From: an uncultured Muribaculum sp.
GTDB taxonomy: Bacteria; Bacteroidota; Bacteroidia; Bacteroidales; Muribaculaceae
NCBI GenBank assembly: GCA_947573015.1
Contig: CANPDS010000023.1
Span: 1-15,360, forward strand
Direction of reading: 5' to 3'
Length of the DNA stretch: 15,360 bases
In this document: one piece after another, positions 1 to 7,371 of the stretch
Numbering within the stretch: the stretch's first letter is position 1
How the letters are laid out: each line of letters opens with the position of its first letter
Made by a program: the position numbers and the translations under genes
Notes under the pieces: model-generated
Told to the model about the DNA's origin: nothing
What the model saw: only the letters and a program-made list of their open reading frames with translations
Database searches by the model: none

Positions 1-444
1 AAGGAACAGGCTGCCGATCCCGGTCTGCGTCCCATACAGAAGCGTCTCGCCAAGGAGATCACCACTATGGTCCACAGCGCCGAGGCTTACGAAGCAGCCG
101 TCGAGGCCTCTTCAATCCTTTTCAGCAAGGATGCCGCCGAGAAGCTCCACCGCATCGACGAAGCCACACTGCTCGACGTGTTTGAGGGTGTCGACACATT
201 TAAAGTAGCAAAAAGCGACATCGAAAGCGGCGAGGTGAAACTCATCGACCTGCTCACCGACAAAGCAGCGGTATTCCCAAGCAAGGGTGAACTCCGCAAG
301 CTCGCTCAGGGCAACGGACTGTCGATCAACAAGGAGAAGGTGACCGATGTAAATCAACCTGCTACCTCCGACATGCTCCTCGCCGAGAAATATATCCTCG
401 TGCAGAAGGGCAAGAAACAATATTTCCTGCTCATCGCAGAGTAA
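1..444 (+). CDS. tyrS: Tyrosyl-tRNA synthetase, C-terminal part (5' end outside window)
   Basis: The reading frame is open from base 1 to a TAA at 442-444, so 147 C-terminal residues of a protein that is usually about 430 long are visible. The first ATG at base 67 is internal, because the frame upstream of it is open and matches the family. TyrRS charges tRNA-Tyr with tyrosine in the cytoplasm. The visible part holds the end of the anticodon-binding region, with the family stretch RLAKEITTMVHSAEAYEAAV, then the S4-like RNA-binding domain from about base 250. Its signatures are AAVFPSKGELRKL, GLSINKEKV and the terminal KYILVQKGKKQYFLLIA. The catalytic HIGH and KMSKS regions lie outside the window. 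Identification rests on recognising these family motifs. The next downstream element is a REP-like hairpin pair that could also act in 3' end formation. Confidence 0.93.
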   Translation, partial: KEQAADPGLRPIQKRLAKEITTMVHSAEAYEAAVEASSILFSKDAAEKLHRIDEATLLDVFEGVDTFKVAKSDIESGEVKLIDLLTDKAAVFPSKGELRKLAQGNGLSINKEKVTDVNQPATSDMLLAEKYILVQKGKKQYFLLIAE

Positions 445-460
445 TCAATCTGACAAACGT

Positions 461-543
461 AGGGACGCACCTTGGTGCTCCGCCTATATTAATCGCTGCA
501 TGCCAGACATGTAGTGTTGGCGGACGGACCAAGGTGCGTCCCT
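461..543. repeat. REP-like inverted palindrome pair
   Basis: The left arm (461-484) and right arm (519-543) are near-perfect reverse complements over 24-25 nt, differing by about one substitution and one indel, and are separated by 34 nt. Each arm is itself an imperfect palindrome around GCACC-TT-GGTGC, so either arm alone can fold into a small hairpin and the pair can fold into one long hairpin. This architecture is that of REP/BIME-type elements. It sits 16 nt after the tyrS stop and may also serve as its terminator. No transposase for it is present in the window. Confidence 0.7.
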
Positions 544-570
544 TCATATATACATACCCATTTAAGCCTC

Positions 571-856
571 GACTGGTATCTTCCGGTAATCGCCGAGTTG
601 CGTCAGCTGTTTGCCGCATCATGCGGCCTGACATGGGTAGAATCTGGTGCCAATGAAGCCAACAAGGAGATCAACGACTGGAACGGCATCAATCATGGAG
701 GTGTACTCGCTCACAGGTGCACGCATGAGTGTCGGCACCATTATCGACGGCACCAGCGCCACTCTCGATGTGGAGACATTGAGCCGAGGCACATAAATCG
801 TCGTAGCCACTGACGCGGCAGGAGCCCACAGCACCGCCAAACTCATAAAGATGTAA
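571..856 (+). pseudogene. Frameshifted remnant of a secreted surface protein
   Basis: Two coding-like stretches lie in different frames. In the frame of base 571 (about 571-693) the translation runs through WYLPVIAELRQLFAASCG and ends near EINDWNGIN. That resembles the WYLPxxxEL segment of Lcl/DUF1566-like domains in Bacteroidota surface proteins. From about 680 the next frame gives IMEVYSLTGARM, a middle section ending SRGT, a TAA at 794-796, then IVVATDAAGAHSTAKLIKM and a second TAA at 854-856. This resembles a T9SS-type C-terminal sorting domain (VYSLTG...RGTYIV...KLIK). The premature TAA falls where the family normally has a Tyr codon, one base away (TAC or TAT). There is no start codon in a sensible place and no 5' part, so I read this as the decayed 3' end of a gene, cut off near the REP-like pair. 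Confidence 0.65.
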
Positions 857-863
857 CCCTTGT

Positions 864-884
864 TTCAGAATATCTTATTCTGAA
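864..884. repeat. Small perfect hairpin after the remnant
   Basis: TTCAGAATA and TATTCTGAA form a perfect 9-bp stem with a 3-nt loop, 7 nt after the last stop of the surface-protein remnant. It is probably the relic terminator of that gene. It lacks a T-run, so the function is uncertain. Confidence 0.45.
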
Positions 885-958
885 GTACAGCCACAACCAT
901 AGCTTGTCAGATGATAATAGGGTGTATATAACACTCTCGAAACATTAAAGATGACAAT

Positions 959-992
959 GGGGGCTGCGTCAATCTGAATTGATGCAGCCCCC
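959..992 (-). terminator. Stem-loop terminator of the Spy-like gene
   Basis: A 15-bp stem (959-973 with 978-992) has a CTGA loop and a single G-T pair. It begins 33 nt beyond the stop of the minus-strand gene at 1026. The GC-rich base GGGGGCTGC is strong. There is no clear U-tract on either strand, so it may act as a processing or 3'-protective hairpin rather than a classical intrinsic terminator. Confidence 0.7.
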
Positions 993-1025
993 AGTCTACT
1001 GTATTTAGGATGGAATATAAATATC

Positions 1026-1598
1026 TTAGTTAGCGGCCTTTACCTCAGTGGCAACGGCAGCTTTTTTTGCTTTGGCAGCATTGCCTTTCTTGGCCATGGC
1101 ATTGCGGTTGACACCCTGCTTGTCGCCACGTACCTTCATCTTGTTGTTCTGAGCCATACGGGGACCCTGCTGAGGTGCGGGAGTGACATATGCATTCTCC
1201 AGGAATATCACATACTGCTCAGGAGTAAGGATCTCCTTGATGCCGGTGAGATATTCACGCTTCTCAGCCTTCATGATTGAATCGCGCTGCTGACGTGCGG
1301 CACGCTTTTCGGCACGTGCCTCGGTACCGGCCTCCTTCATGGCAGTTCTTTTCTTCTCGGCACGGGTCTTGTTGAGCTCCTTTATGCGGGCCTGCTGATC
1401 AGCAGTAAGTGTAGTGCCGTCAAACAGAAGCATAGCACGCTGTGCAGGACATTCCTGCGGAGCATCGCATACCTTGCCTGAGGTTGCACATTTGGTCTGA
1501 GGAGCTTTCTGAGCACGGGCATTGGGATTCTGTGCAAAAGCGGAGAGAGAGAAGAGCGATGCGCAGAGCATCATTGCTGTCAATACTTTCTTGTTCAT
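1026..1598 (-). CDS. Spy/CpxP-like exported protein (LTxxQ motifs)
   Basis: This is a 190-residue protein with a clear signal peptide: basic MNKK, a hydrophobic core at about 5-20, and likely cleavage at FAQ near residue 22. It is therefore predicted to be periplasmic. The mature part has a cysteine-containing N-terminal segment (C37, C44, C50) and a long charged helical region rich in Lys, Arg, Ala and Glu. Two LTxxQ-type motifs, LTADQQ at 64-69 and LTPEQY at 124-129, bracket the helical core, as in the Spy/CpxP superfamily of periplasmic chaperone or stress-sensing proteins. The tail is Lys/Ala-rich and low in complexity. Assignment is by motif spacing and composition only; closeness to Spy itself is not claimed. 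It stands alone, with a hairpin downstream and a long inverted repeat directly upstream of the start. No ribosome-binding sequence is evident, which is usual in Bacteroidota. Confidence 0.75.
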   Translation of the reverse strand: MNKKVLTAMMLCASLFSLSAFAQNPNARAQKAPQTKCATSGKVCDAPQECPAQRAMLLFDGTTLTADQQARIKELNKTRAEKKRTAMKEAGTEARAEKRAARQQRDSIMKAEKREYLTGIKEILTPEQYVIFLENAYVTPAPQQGPRMAQNNKMKVRGDKQGVNRNAMAKKGNAAKAKKAAVATEVKAAN

Positions 1599-1712
1599 AT
1601 CGTAAAGTGTTTTAAAATTGTTTTCCTTTGTTTGTTACGCATTATCTGACTTGGATAACAATCGCACGTTTAATCCAGTGCATTGATTTAACGCAATTTT
1701 AACACTTACGAT
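1599..1712. repeat. Long inverted repeat upstream of the Spy-like gene
   Basis: The 22 nt at 1599-1620, immediately next to the start codon, reappear inverted at 1694-1712. The arms agree at 19 positions with three single-base gaps (core ATCGTAA...GTGTT...AAAATTG). They are 73 nt apart and enclose the whole likely 5' leader and promoter region. I did not find a clear TAnnTTTG -7 box for the gene inside it. The repeat could be a paired operator, a leader RNA stem or the ends of a tiny inserted element. Confidence 0.5.
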
Positions 1713-1723
1713 ACGGTTTTAGC

Positions 1724-1754
1724 ATAATATCACCATTTTAGAGGGTGATATTAT
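1724..1754 (-). terminator. Hairpin downstream of lon
   Basis: ATAATATCACC at 1724-1734 pairs perfectly with GGTGATATTAT at 1744-1754 (11 bp, 9-nt loop). It lies 23 nt beyond the lon stop codon. The stem is AT-rich and no U-run follows on the minus strand, so the terminator call is moderate. Confidence 0.55.
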
Positions 1755-1777
1755 ACTGAAGACCGGATGCGGAAAAT

Positions 1778-4216
1778 TTATTTCTCGGGCACTACAAGGG
1801 TAATCGGCTCCGGGACGAGTTCAGGCATAAGGGCAATGTCGAACACCTCACGCACGGTAGTGACATGGTGGAATGTCAGTCCAGAAAGATATTGCTGCTC
1901 GATATCGGCAATATCCTTGCGGTTGTCATCTGACAGGATTATATCTGTGATACCGGCACGCTTTGCGGCAAGGATTTTTTCCTTGATACCACCTACGGGC
2001 ATTACCTTACCACGGAGAGTGATCTCACCGGTCATAGCCAGACGCGGAGCGATACGGCGCTGTGTGAATGCCGACATAATGGCTGTAGCCATAGTGATAC
2101 CAGCCGACGGGCCATCCTTTGGGATAGCTCCTTCAGGCACATGGAGATGAAGCTGATAGGCGTCGAACAGAGCAGGATCGATGCCGTAGTCGGCGGCATG
2201 CGCACGCACATACTGCATCGCTATGGCAGCAGATTCTTTCATCACATTGCCAAGATTGCCGGTGAGAGTCAGTTTCTCGCCCTTCGATGGGGTAAGAGCA
2301 GCCTCGATAAAAAGGATCTCCCCACCGGCAGCAGTCCAGGCCAGACCTGTCACCACTCCGGCAAAGTCATTGCCCTCATAGCGTTCGCGCAAATAGCGGG
2401 GCACACCGAGTATGGCATCGAGATGCTTCGGAAGTATACGTGCGGGGAATTTGTTGCCCTGCAACTTGTTGAGCACCGACTTGCGCACGATCGCCGCAAG
2501 CTGTTTCTCAAGCTGACGCACTCCGCTCTCGCCGGTATAGCGGTCGATTACAGCCGCTATCGCATCGGATGTGAGCGACAGCTGACGTCCCTCGACATTA
2601 AACTCCTTGAGCAGACGTGGAATGATATGTCCACGCGCTATCTCCACTTTCTCCTCAAGCAGATAGCCCGAGAGCTCGATTACCTCCATGCGGTCGAGCA
2701 ACGGCTGAGACAGAGTGGAAAGTGTGTTGGCGGTAGCGATGAAGAGCACTTTCGACAGATCGTAGTCCACATCGATATAATTATCGTGGAAATGGCAGTT
2801 CTGCTCAGGGTCGAGCACTTCAAGAAGAGCCGCTGATGGGTCGCCTTTGAAGTCGGAACCGATCTTGTCGACCTCATCGAGGAGAAGCACAGGATTGGTG
2901 GTACCGGCACGCCTCATGGCCTCCATGATGCGTCCGGGCATGGCACCTATATAGGTTCGGCGGTGTCCGCGTATCTCGGCTTCGTCGTGCAGACCGCCAA
3001 GCGACACACGCTCATATTTACGCCCGAGAGCCTCGGCTATTGCCGCACCCAGAGAGGTCTTTCCTACTCCGGGAGGGCCAACGAGACAGAGTATCGGAGA
3101 TTTTCCACCGGGATTGTTGATCATCACGGCTATCTGCTCAAGCACACGCTCCTTCACTTTGCGCAGACCATAGTGGGCATGGTCGAGCACGCGTGACGCA
3201 TGTCCGAAATCGGTCTGTAAATCGCTCTCTACTCCCCATGGCAACGACAGGAGAGTCTCAAGATATGAGTATTGCACATTATATTCCGGCGACTGCTGAT
3301 TGAGGCGAGTCAGCTTCTCCAGCTCATGCCCGAAGTGCTTTGCAGCAACTTCGGTAAATGCGGTTGATGCACCACGCTCGCGCAACGCACCGATCTCCTC
3401 GTCCTCATCGCCGTAAAGCTCCTGACGGATTGCATTCAACTGGTTCTGTAGGAACGCACGGCGCTGCTGCTGCTCGAAGTTTGCCTTGGCGTTCGACTTG
3501 ATCTTCTCCGTGACCTGCATCATCTGCTCGCGCTCGGCAAGAGCTTCAAGGAGAAGTTGCGCACGCACTTTCTGGCTCGGCTCGGCAAGCATGCGCATCT
3601 TTGCCACAAGAGATACGGGAGCCTGTGTGCATAGGAAGTTGAGGGCCACACGCAGATCGGCGTCATCGGGAATACGGAGCATCATAAATTCGGGATTGCC
3701 GTCCGACATCCCCTGAAGGGTCTTCACCATCTCGCTTACAGCTCCCATGGTATTGGCAAAGCCACGGTCGTTCTTGCGTGGCTTCACATCCTGCTCTATT
3801 TCAGCTGAGCATCTCATCGGGAATGCCTGGTTGCCCTGTCCGGTGGCTTCTCCGAGAAGCTTCACACGGCTTCCGGCCTGGAGGAATGCGGCATGCGAAC
3901 CGTCGGGCAGATCAAATACCTTGAGCACATGGGCCACGACACCATATAGATTCAGATGCCCCAGATCGGGATTGTCATCGGAAGGATCAAGCTGACAGAA
4001 TACGCCTACAGCCTCGCCTGTCTCCTGCGCCAGACGTGCCGTGGATAGTGTCACCTCACGCTCTATATTTATAGGCATTGGCACGCCGGGAAATAGCACG
4101 AGATTGCGCGTGGCAAGCACCGGAAGTGCCTCCAGATCGGGACGACGCGCATTGGTGTTGGGAGTGATTTCTATCTGACCTACGTGGATACTGTGTTCGT
4201 TATTGTGGCTGCTCAT
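1778..4216 (-). CDS. lon: ATP-dependent protease La (LonA)
   Basis: This 812-residue protein has the full LonA architecture. The N-terminal substrate-binding LON domain spans about residues 30-225 (LPVLATRNLVLFPGVPMPI), followed by a helical linker with QRRAFLQNQLNAIRQELYG. The AAA+ module has Walker A GPPGVGKT at 380-387 and Walker B VLLLDEVDK at 443-451. The S16 protease domain runs from about 600 to the end. Ser704 in PKDGPSAG and Lys747 in GGIKEK form the catalytic dyad, with the same 43-residue spacing as E. coli Ser679/Lys722. It degrades misfolded and selected regulatory proteins in the cytoplasm using ATP. Length is normal for the family and nothing is truncated. The start at 4216 follows a promoter motif by 23 nt, giving a short leader. 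The neighbouring genes have separate hairpins and promoters, so it is probably transcribed alone. Confidence 0.97.
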   Translation of the reverse strand: MSSHNNEHSIHVGQIEITPNTNARRPDLEALPVLATRNLVLFPGVPMPINIEREVTLSTARLAQETGEAVGVFCQLDPSDDNPDLGHLNLYGVVAHVLKVFDLPDGSHAAFLQAGSRVKLLGEATGQGNQAFPMRCSAEIEQDVKPRKNDRGFANTMGAVSEMVKTLQGMSDGNPEFMMLRIPDDADLRVALNFLCTQAPVSLVAKMRMLAEPSQKVRAQLLLEALAEREQMMQVTEKIKSNAKANFEQQQRRAFLQNQLNAIRQELYGDEDEEIGALRERGASTAFTEVAAKHFGHELEKLTRLNQQSPEYNVQYSYLETLLSLPWGVESDLQTDFGHASRVLDHAHYGLRKVKERVLEQIAVMINNPGGKSPILCLVGPPGVGKTSLGAAIAEALGRKYERVSLGGLHDEAEIRGHRRTYIGAMPGRIMEAMRRAGTTNPVLLLDEVDKIGSDFKGDPSAALLEVLDPEQNCHFHDNYIDVDYDLSKVLFIATANTLSTLSQPLLDRMEVIELSGYLLEEKVEIARGHIIPRLLKEFNVEGRQLSLTSDAIAAVIDRYTGESGVRQLEKQLAAIVRKSVLNKLQGNKFPARILPKHLDAILGVPRYLRERYEGNDFAGVVTGLAWTAAGGEILFIEAALTPSKGEKLTLTGNLGNVMKESAAIAMQYVRAHAADYGIDPALFDAYQLHLHVPEGAIPKDGPSAGITMATAIMSAFTQRRIAPRLAMTGEITLRGKVMPVGGIKEKILAAKRAGITDIILSDDNRKDIADIEQQYLSGLTFHHVTTVREVFDIALMPELVPEPITLVVPEK

Positions 4217-4239
4217 TCTTGACTATTGAAATTGAGGTG

Positions 4240-4272
4240 CAAAGTTACGAAAAATGGCCGAAAAAAAATAAA
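4240..4272 (-). promoter_or_regulatory. Bacteroidota-type promoter of lon
   Basis: On the minus strand TAACTTTG (4247-4240) matches the TAnnTTTG -7 consensus exactly. TTTA lies 21 nt further upstream (4272-4269) in a T-rich stretch, a one-base variant of the TTTG -33 box. The predicted leader before the ATG is only about 15-20 nt. Confidence 0.65.
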
Positions 4273-4372
4273 CATTATGATGGCGCATAGGAATTGCGCA
4301 TAAGTATACCGTTTGAGATGCGTGTGGGTATGTATTATAGATGTGTATGTTGTAGTAACGAAGTTGCTAAGA

Positions 4373-4416
4373 GGGGCCTTTCGGCTTTGGAGTTAACCAA
4401 AGAGCCGAAAGACCCC
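4373..4416 (-). terminator. Terminator of the GH95 gene
   Basis: The strand 4373-4390 (GGGGCCTTTCGGCTTTGG) pairs with 4397-4416 across a 6-nt loop, with a 2-nt bulge and one mismatch. The stem begins 25 nt after the fucosidase stop codon. It is the strongest structure between the GH95 and lon genes and separates the two transcription units. Confidence 0.75.
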
Positions 4417-4441
4417 GATTTATGCTGGAATCTATTACTGA

Positions 4442-7009
4442 TTATTTTGAAGGAGCGGTGATGGTGATGCGCGCTCCGGGCTTGGTGTGGAAGGTGATGG
4501 CATCTGGAGCGAGGACGGTAGCCTTTGCTCCTTTCACCTTGCATTTGGCTGCACCGGGAAATTTGACGATGCACGGATTGCCATTGAGCGAAGTGATGGT
4601 GGCAGTGGCAAGCTTGCCGTCGGCCCAGGATGCGCCAACCTCAAATCCACCACGTGCACGCATGCCGGAGAATGATCCCTTATCCCATGCATCGGGAAGC
4701 GCCGGAAGCAAGTCGATGCTGCCACCCTGACTCTGCAGAAGCATCTCGGCCACACCGGATGTGGCTCCGAAATTACCGTCGATCTGGAATGGCGGATGTG
4801 CGTCGAACAGGTTGCCGTAGACACCGCCGGCACCACCGGGCTTGGTCAGCGACAGACAGCTTGAGAGCATGCGGTGGGCATGGTTGCCATCGCGCAGACG
4901 TGCCCAGAAATTGAGCTTCCATGCACGGCTCCAGCCGGTGCCTTCGTCGCCACGGGTGTTGAGGGTGACTTTCATCGCATCAACATACTCATCCTCCTTG
5001 GCCGAACGGCCGGGAACTATCTGAGAACCAGGATGCAGCCACACCAGATGATTCACATGGCGATGTGTGCCCTCATAGCGGCCTGTCTCGGCATTCCACC
5101 ATCCATCGCCTGTAAGGTCCTTGCGCACTTCATCCTTCCATTCCATAAACTGGCCACCCTTACCGATCTTAGGCATCGACATACGTGCCTTTGCTGCTGC
5201 GATCTCCTTTATGTCGGCATCATCGCTCATACCGAGCACACCGGCACCCTTGATCACGGCATCCATCATCTCATATACGAGTCCCTGTGACGATGTACAT
5301 CCAAGAGAGAAAGCACCATGTTCGGGAGAATATGACGGATTGACCACCAGCGAACCGTCGCGTTCGTCGGTCCACAGAGCGTCTACCCAGAAGAGCACGG
5401 CATTTTTCATCGTGTCGAAGTTGCGGCGCAGGAAATCTATGTCCTGAGTGAAGTTATAGTACTCCCAGATATCCTGACACATCCATACGGCACCCTCCGG
5501 ATAAAGGCTGTAGGAGCCTGACGCCGCAGGAGCTGTGTTGCCCCAGATGTTTGCCTCATGATTGGCCACCCAACCGCGCACGGGTCCGCCGTCGGGACGG
5601 CAATGATAATGCTGTGCGGTGACGGTGCCGCGAGGCTCAAGCGAATGGATATACTCGATCAGAGGTATGTGGCATTCGGCGAGATTTGTCGATTGAGTCG
5701 GCCAGTAGTTCATCTGCACATTGATGTTGGTGTGATAGTCGGCGTTCCAGGGATTGTTGATGCGCTCACCCCATACGCCTTGCAGATTGGCAGGAAGAGA
5801 ACCCGGACGCGACGACGCTATCATCAGATAGCGGCCGAACTGATAGTAAAGCATCTCGACATAGCGGCGAATGTCATCGGATGCGTTGCCTGACATCATG
5901 TCGGCCAGCCATTGATCAGTGTAGCCGGCGGGCATGTCATTTACTCCACCGAGATCTATTGTATTGCGGTCGTATAGGGCACGATAGTCGGCAATGTGAG
6001 TGTCGAGGAGTTTCTTATAGCTTTTGCGTCGGGCAGCATCCACACGCGCAACTGACTTGTCAAGAGGATTTTCTGAGCTGAAGAAATTGAATGAGTCGTC
6101 GGTGCAGAGATTGTAGTTTGTAGCAGCCGACATGGTGAGGACAATCTCCTTGGCATCGGTTACCAGAAGGCGGTCGCCGGCCACAGATACATTGCCATCG
6201 GTGGAATGCACGTCGAGCACCTGGGCAAACTTCAGACAATCCTTCCAATCGGGATTGGTGCGCTCGCGGCTCGGAGTGGGCCATCCTGATACAGTGATAC
6301 GGTCGCCATCGGCACGGAGCTCATAATCGCGATGCGGACAGTCGATACCTATGGTGCCAGTAAATGGCTTGTCGGCAGTAAGTCGCACCACCATGATATT
6401 GTCGGGATAGCTCATGAAATACTCGCGCTCATATGCTGTGCCACCGGAGGTGTATTTCACCTTGTGGACAGCGCGGTCTATGTCGAGCGATCGCTCGTAG
6501 CCGGTATATACGGTATCGGTGCCAGTTACATCAATAAGAATGTTGCTGAGTGTCTGGTACGATCCGAAATGGTCTTTGTTACCGAGCAGATTGACCACAT
6601 ATGTATCATAAAGGCCCGATTCATCGTACTCCACGGCATCGTCCACGCGTCCGCTGCTCTCGTACTTCGAGTTATCGAGCGCACTCATGCGGCGTTGCAG
6701 TTCCTTACGGAAAGCCTGGAGCATGGCATGGTTCTCAGCCGGAGTACGGAGATGTCCGCCATTGTAATCCTTATCCTGTCCGGGACCACCCGACCAGAGG
6801 GTGTGCTCATTGGTCTGAATCACTTCATTGAAAGGATCTCCATAGATCATGGCACCCATATATCCGTTGCCTATCGGTAGCGCTTCCGACTCCCAGACCA
6901 CAGCCGGAGCTGAATAGACGGCACGCATCGGTGCCTGATGTGTAGCGGCACAGGCCCACGATACGCCGATGGCGGATATTACCGCGCCTGCAAAAATCTG
7001 TCGCTTCAT
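4442..7009 (-). CDS. GH95 family alpha-L-fucosidase, exported
   Basis: This 855-residue protein has a signal peptide (MKRQIF, hydrophobic core to about residue 18, then WACAATH). Cleavage by signal peptidase I near residue 21 fits better than lipidation at C20, because the lipobox would be SWAC. The N-terminal beta-sandwich (about 30-300, with LPIGNGYMGAMIYGDP and NEHTLWSGGP) and the (alpha/alpha)6 barrel (about 330-760) are typical of GH95. Catalytic residues known from the Bifidobacterium enzyme AfcA can be placed: the two Asn in YHTNINVQMNYWP (N428, N430), the acid Glu in NPSYSPEHG (E563) and the Asp in FQIDGNFG (D744). The family removes alpha-1,2-L-fucose by inversion, and some members act on L-galactose. 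Host mucin glycans are the likely substrate in the gut. It is a single-gene unit with its own terminator and repeated upstream promoters; no SusC/SusD genes are adjacent. Confidence 0.93.
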   Translation of the reverse strand: MKRQIFAGAVISAIGVSWACAATHQAPMRAVYSAPAVVWESEALPIGNGYMGAMIYGDPFNEVIQTNEHTLWSGGPGQDKDYNGGHLRTPAENHAMLQAFRKELQRRMSALDNSKYESSGRVDDAVEYDESGLYDTYVVNLLGNKDHFGSYQTLSNILIDVTGTDTVYTGYERSLDIDRAVHKVKYTSGGTAYEREYFMSYPDNIMVVRLTADKPFTGTIGIDCPHRDYELRADGDRITVSGWPTPSRERTNPDWKDCLKFAQVLDVHSTDGNVSVAGDRLLVTDAKEIVLTMSAATNYNLCTDDSFNFFSSENPLDKSVARVDAARRKSYKKLLDTHIADYRALYDRNTIDLGGVNDMPAGYTDQWLADMMSGNASDDIRRYVEMLYYQFGRYLMIASSRPGSLPANLQGVWGERINNPWNADYHTNINVQMNYWPTQSTNLAECHIPLIEYIHSLEPRGTVTAQHYHCRPDGGPVRGWVANHEANIWGNTAPAASGSYSLYPEGAVWMCQDIWEYYNFTQDIDFLRRNFDTMKNAVLFWVDALWTDERDGSLVVNPSYSPEHGAFSLGCTSSQGLVYEMMDAVIKGAGVLGMSDDADIKEIAAAKARMSMPKIGKGGQFMEWKDEVRKDLTGDGWWNAETGRYEGTHRHVNHLVWLHPGSQIVPGRSAKEDEYVDAMKVTLNTRGDEGTGWSRAWKLNFWARLRDGNHAHRMLSSCLSLTKPGGAGGVYGNLFDAHPPFQIDGNFGATSGVAEMLLQSQGGSIDLLPALPDAWDKGSFSGMRARGGFEVGASWADGKLATATITSLNGNPCIVKFPGAAKCKVKGAKATVLAPDAITFHTKPGARITITAPSK

Positions 7010-7057
7010 GTGGTATAAACGTTTCGATTAAAAAAATGTGATGTATTTAAATTGCAC

Positions 7058-7071
7058 TGAACGTAAGTTCA
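7058..7071. promoter_or_regulatory. Palindrome at the GH95 transcription start region
   Basis: TGAAC-GTAA-GTTCA is a perfect 5-bp-arm palindrome. On the minus strand it starts 4 nt downstream of the proximal TATCTTTG -7 box, so it covers the expected start of transcription. It is a possible operator or leader hairpin; no regulator gene is adjacent. Confidence 0.35.
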
Positions 7072-7075
7072 ATTG

Positions 7076-7108
7076 CAAAGATACGAATAAGTCGAGAGCA
7101 ATGCCAAA
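7076..7108 (-). promoter_or_regulatory. GH95 promoter, proximal copy
   Basis: On the minus strand TATCTTTG (7083-7076) is an exact TAnnTTTG -7 box. TTTG (7108-7105) is an exact -33 box, 21 nt apart. It is the copy nearest the gene, 66 nt before the ATG. Confidence 0.65.
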
Positions 7109-7149
7109 TTTATTTGAGCATTGCCGAGCGTAAGTATCTAAGGCTTTGC

Positions 7150-7182
7150 CAAAGATACGAATAAGTCGAGTGCAATGCCAAA
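7150..7182 (-). promoter_or_regulatory. GH95 promoter, middle copy
   Basis: TATCTTTG (7157-7150) and TTTG (7182-7179) are spaced 21 nt apart on the minus strand, identical in layout to the proximal copy and 74 bp further upstream. Confidence 0.5.
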
Positions 7183-7223
7183 TTTATTTGAGCTTTGCCG
7201 AGCGTGAGTATCTAAGGCTTTGC

Positions 7224-7256
7224 CAAAGATACGAATAAGTCGGGTGCAATGCCAAG
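7224..7256 (-). promoter_or_regulatory. GH95 promoter, distal copy
   Basis: TATCTTTG (7231-7224) is intact on the minus strand, but the -33 box reads CTTG (7256-7253) because the third repeat unit breaks off here. It is the weakest of the three by sequence. Confidence 0.4.
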
Positions 7257-7287
7257 CTTATTAAAAATAAATGTGAGATCTATACGG

Positions 7288-7332
7288 AAAAGCGGGGAGA
7301 GTACCACCTGAGATGGCGCTCTCCCCGCTTTT
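7288..7332 (-). terminator. Terminator of the BACON lipoprotein operon
   Basis: AAAAGCGGGGAGAG (7288-7301) and CTCTCCCCGCTTTT (7319-7332) form a perfect 14-bp stem. The 17-nt loop contains a further 3-bp pairing. The stem's own TTTT ends the structure on the minus strand. It begins 39 nt past the stop codon of the gene at 7372. Confidence 0.85.
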
Positions 7333-7371
7333 CAAGGGATGGTTGAAAAAATAAATCTGCTGGAAACAGGC

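Larger units (their letters stand above)
7076..7256 (-). repeat. 74-bp tandem repeat carrying promoters for GH95
   Basis: Unit 1 (7076-7149) and unit 2 (7150-7223) are nearly identical 74-bp copies, and unit 3 (7224-about 7256) is a partial copy. Each begins with CAAAGATACGAATAAGTCG on the plus strand. Within each unit the inverted pair GCAATG...CATTGC (or a variant of it) and the phrase CTTTGCCGAGCG also recur. Between copies only a few bases differ. The repeat lies wholly between the GH95 start and the terminator of the BACON operon, and it encodes no protein. Confidence 0.9.

Noticed and set aside
514..813. 99-codon ORF read as an intact gene
   Set aside because: Its start lies within the REP-like element, only the middle resembles a known segment, and the downstream homologous part is in another frame; it is better called a remnant.
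2141..2836. Long 231-codon plus-strand ORF opposite lon
   Set aside because: It is antisense to the strongly supported lon frame, its translation has no domain-like pattern, and the openness follows from lon codon bias.
6332..6880. 182-codon plus-strand ORF opposite the GH95 gene
   Set aside because: It lies entirely within the conserved GH95 coding region on the other strand, and no family motif is visible.
6945..6955. GH95 enzyme as a lipoprotein at Cys20
   Set aside because: The lipobox would read SWAC, without Leu or a similar residue at -3 and with Trp at -2; signal peptidase I cleavage fits better.
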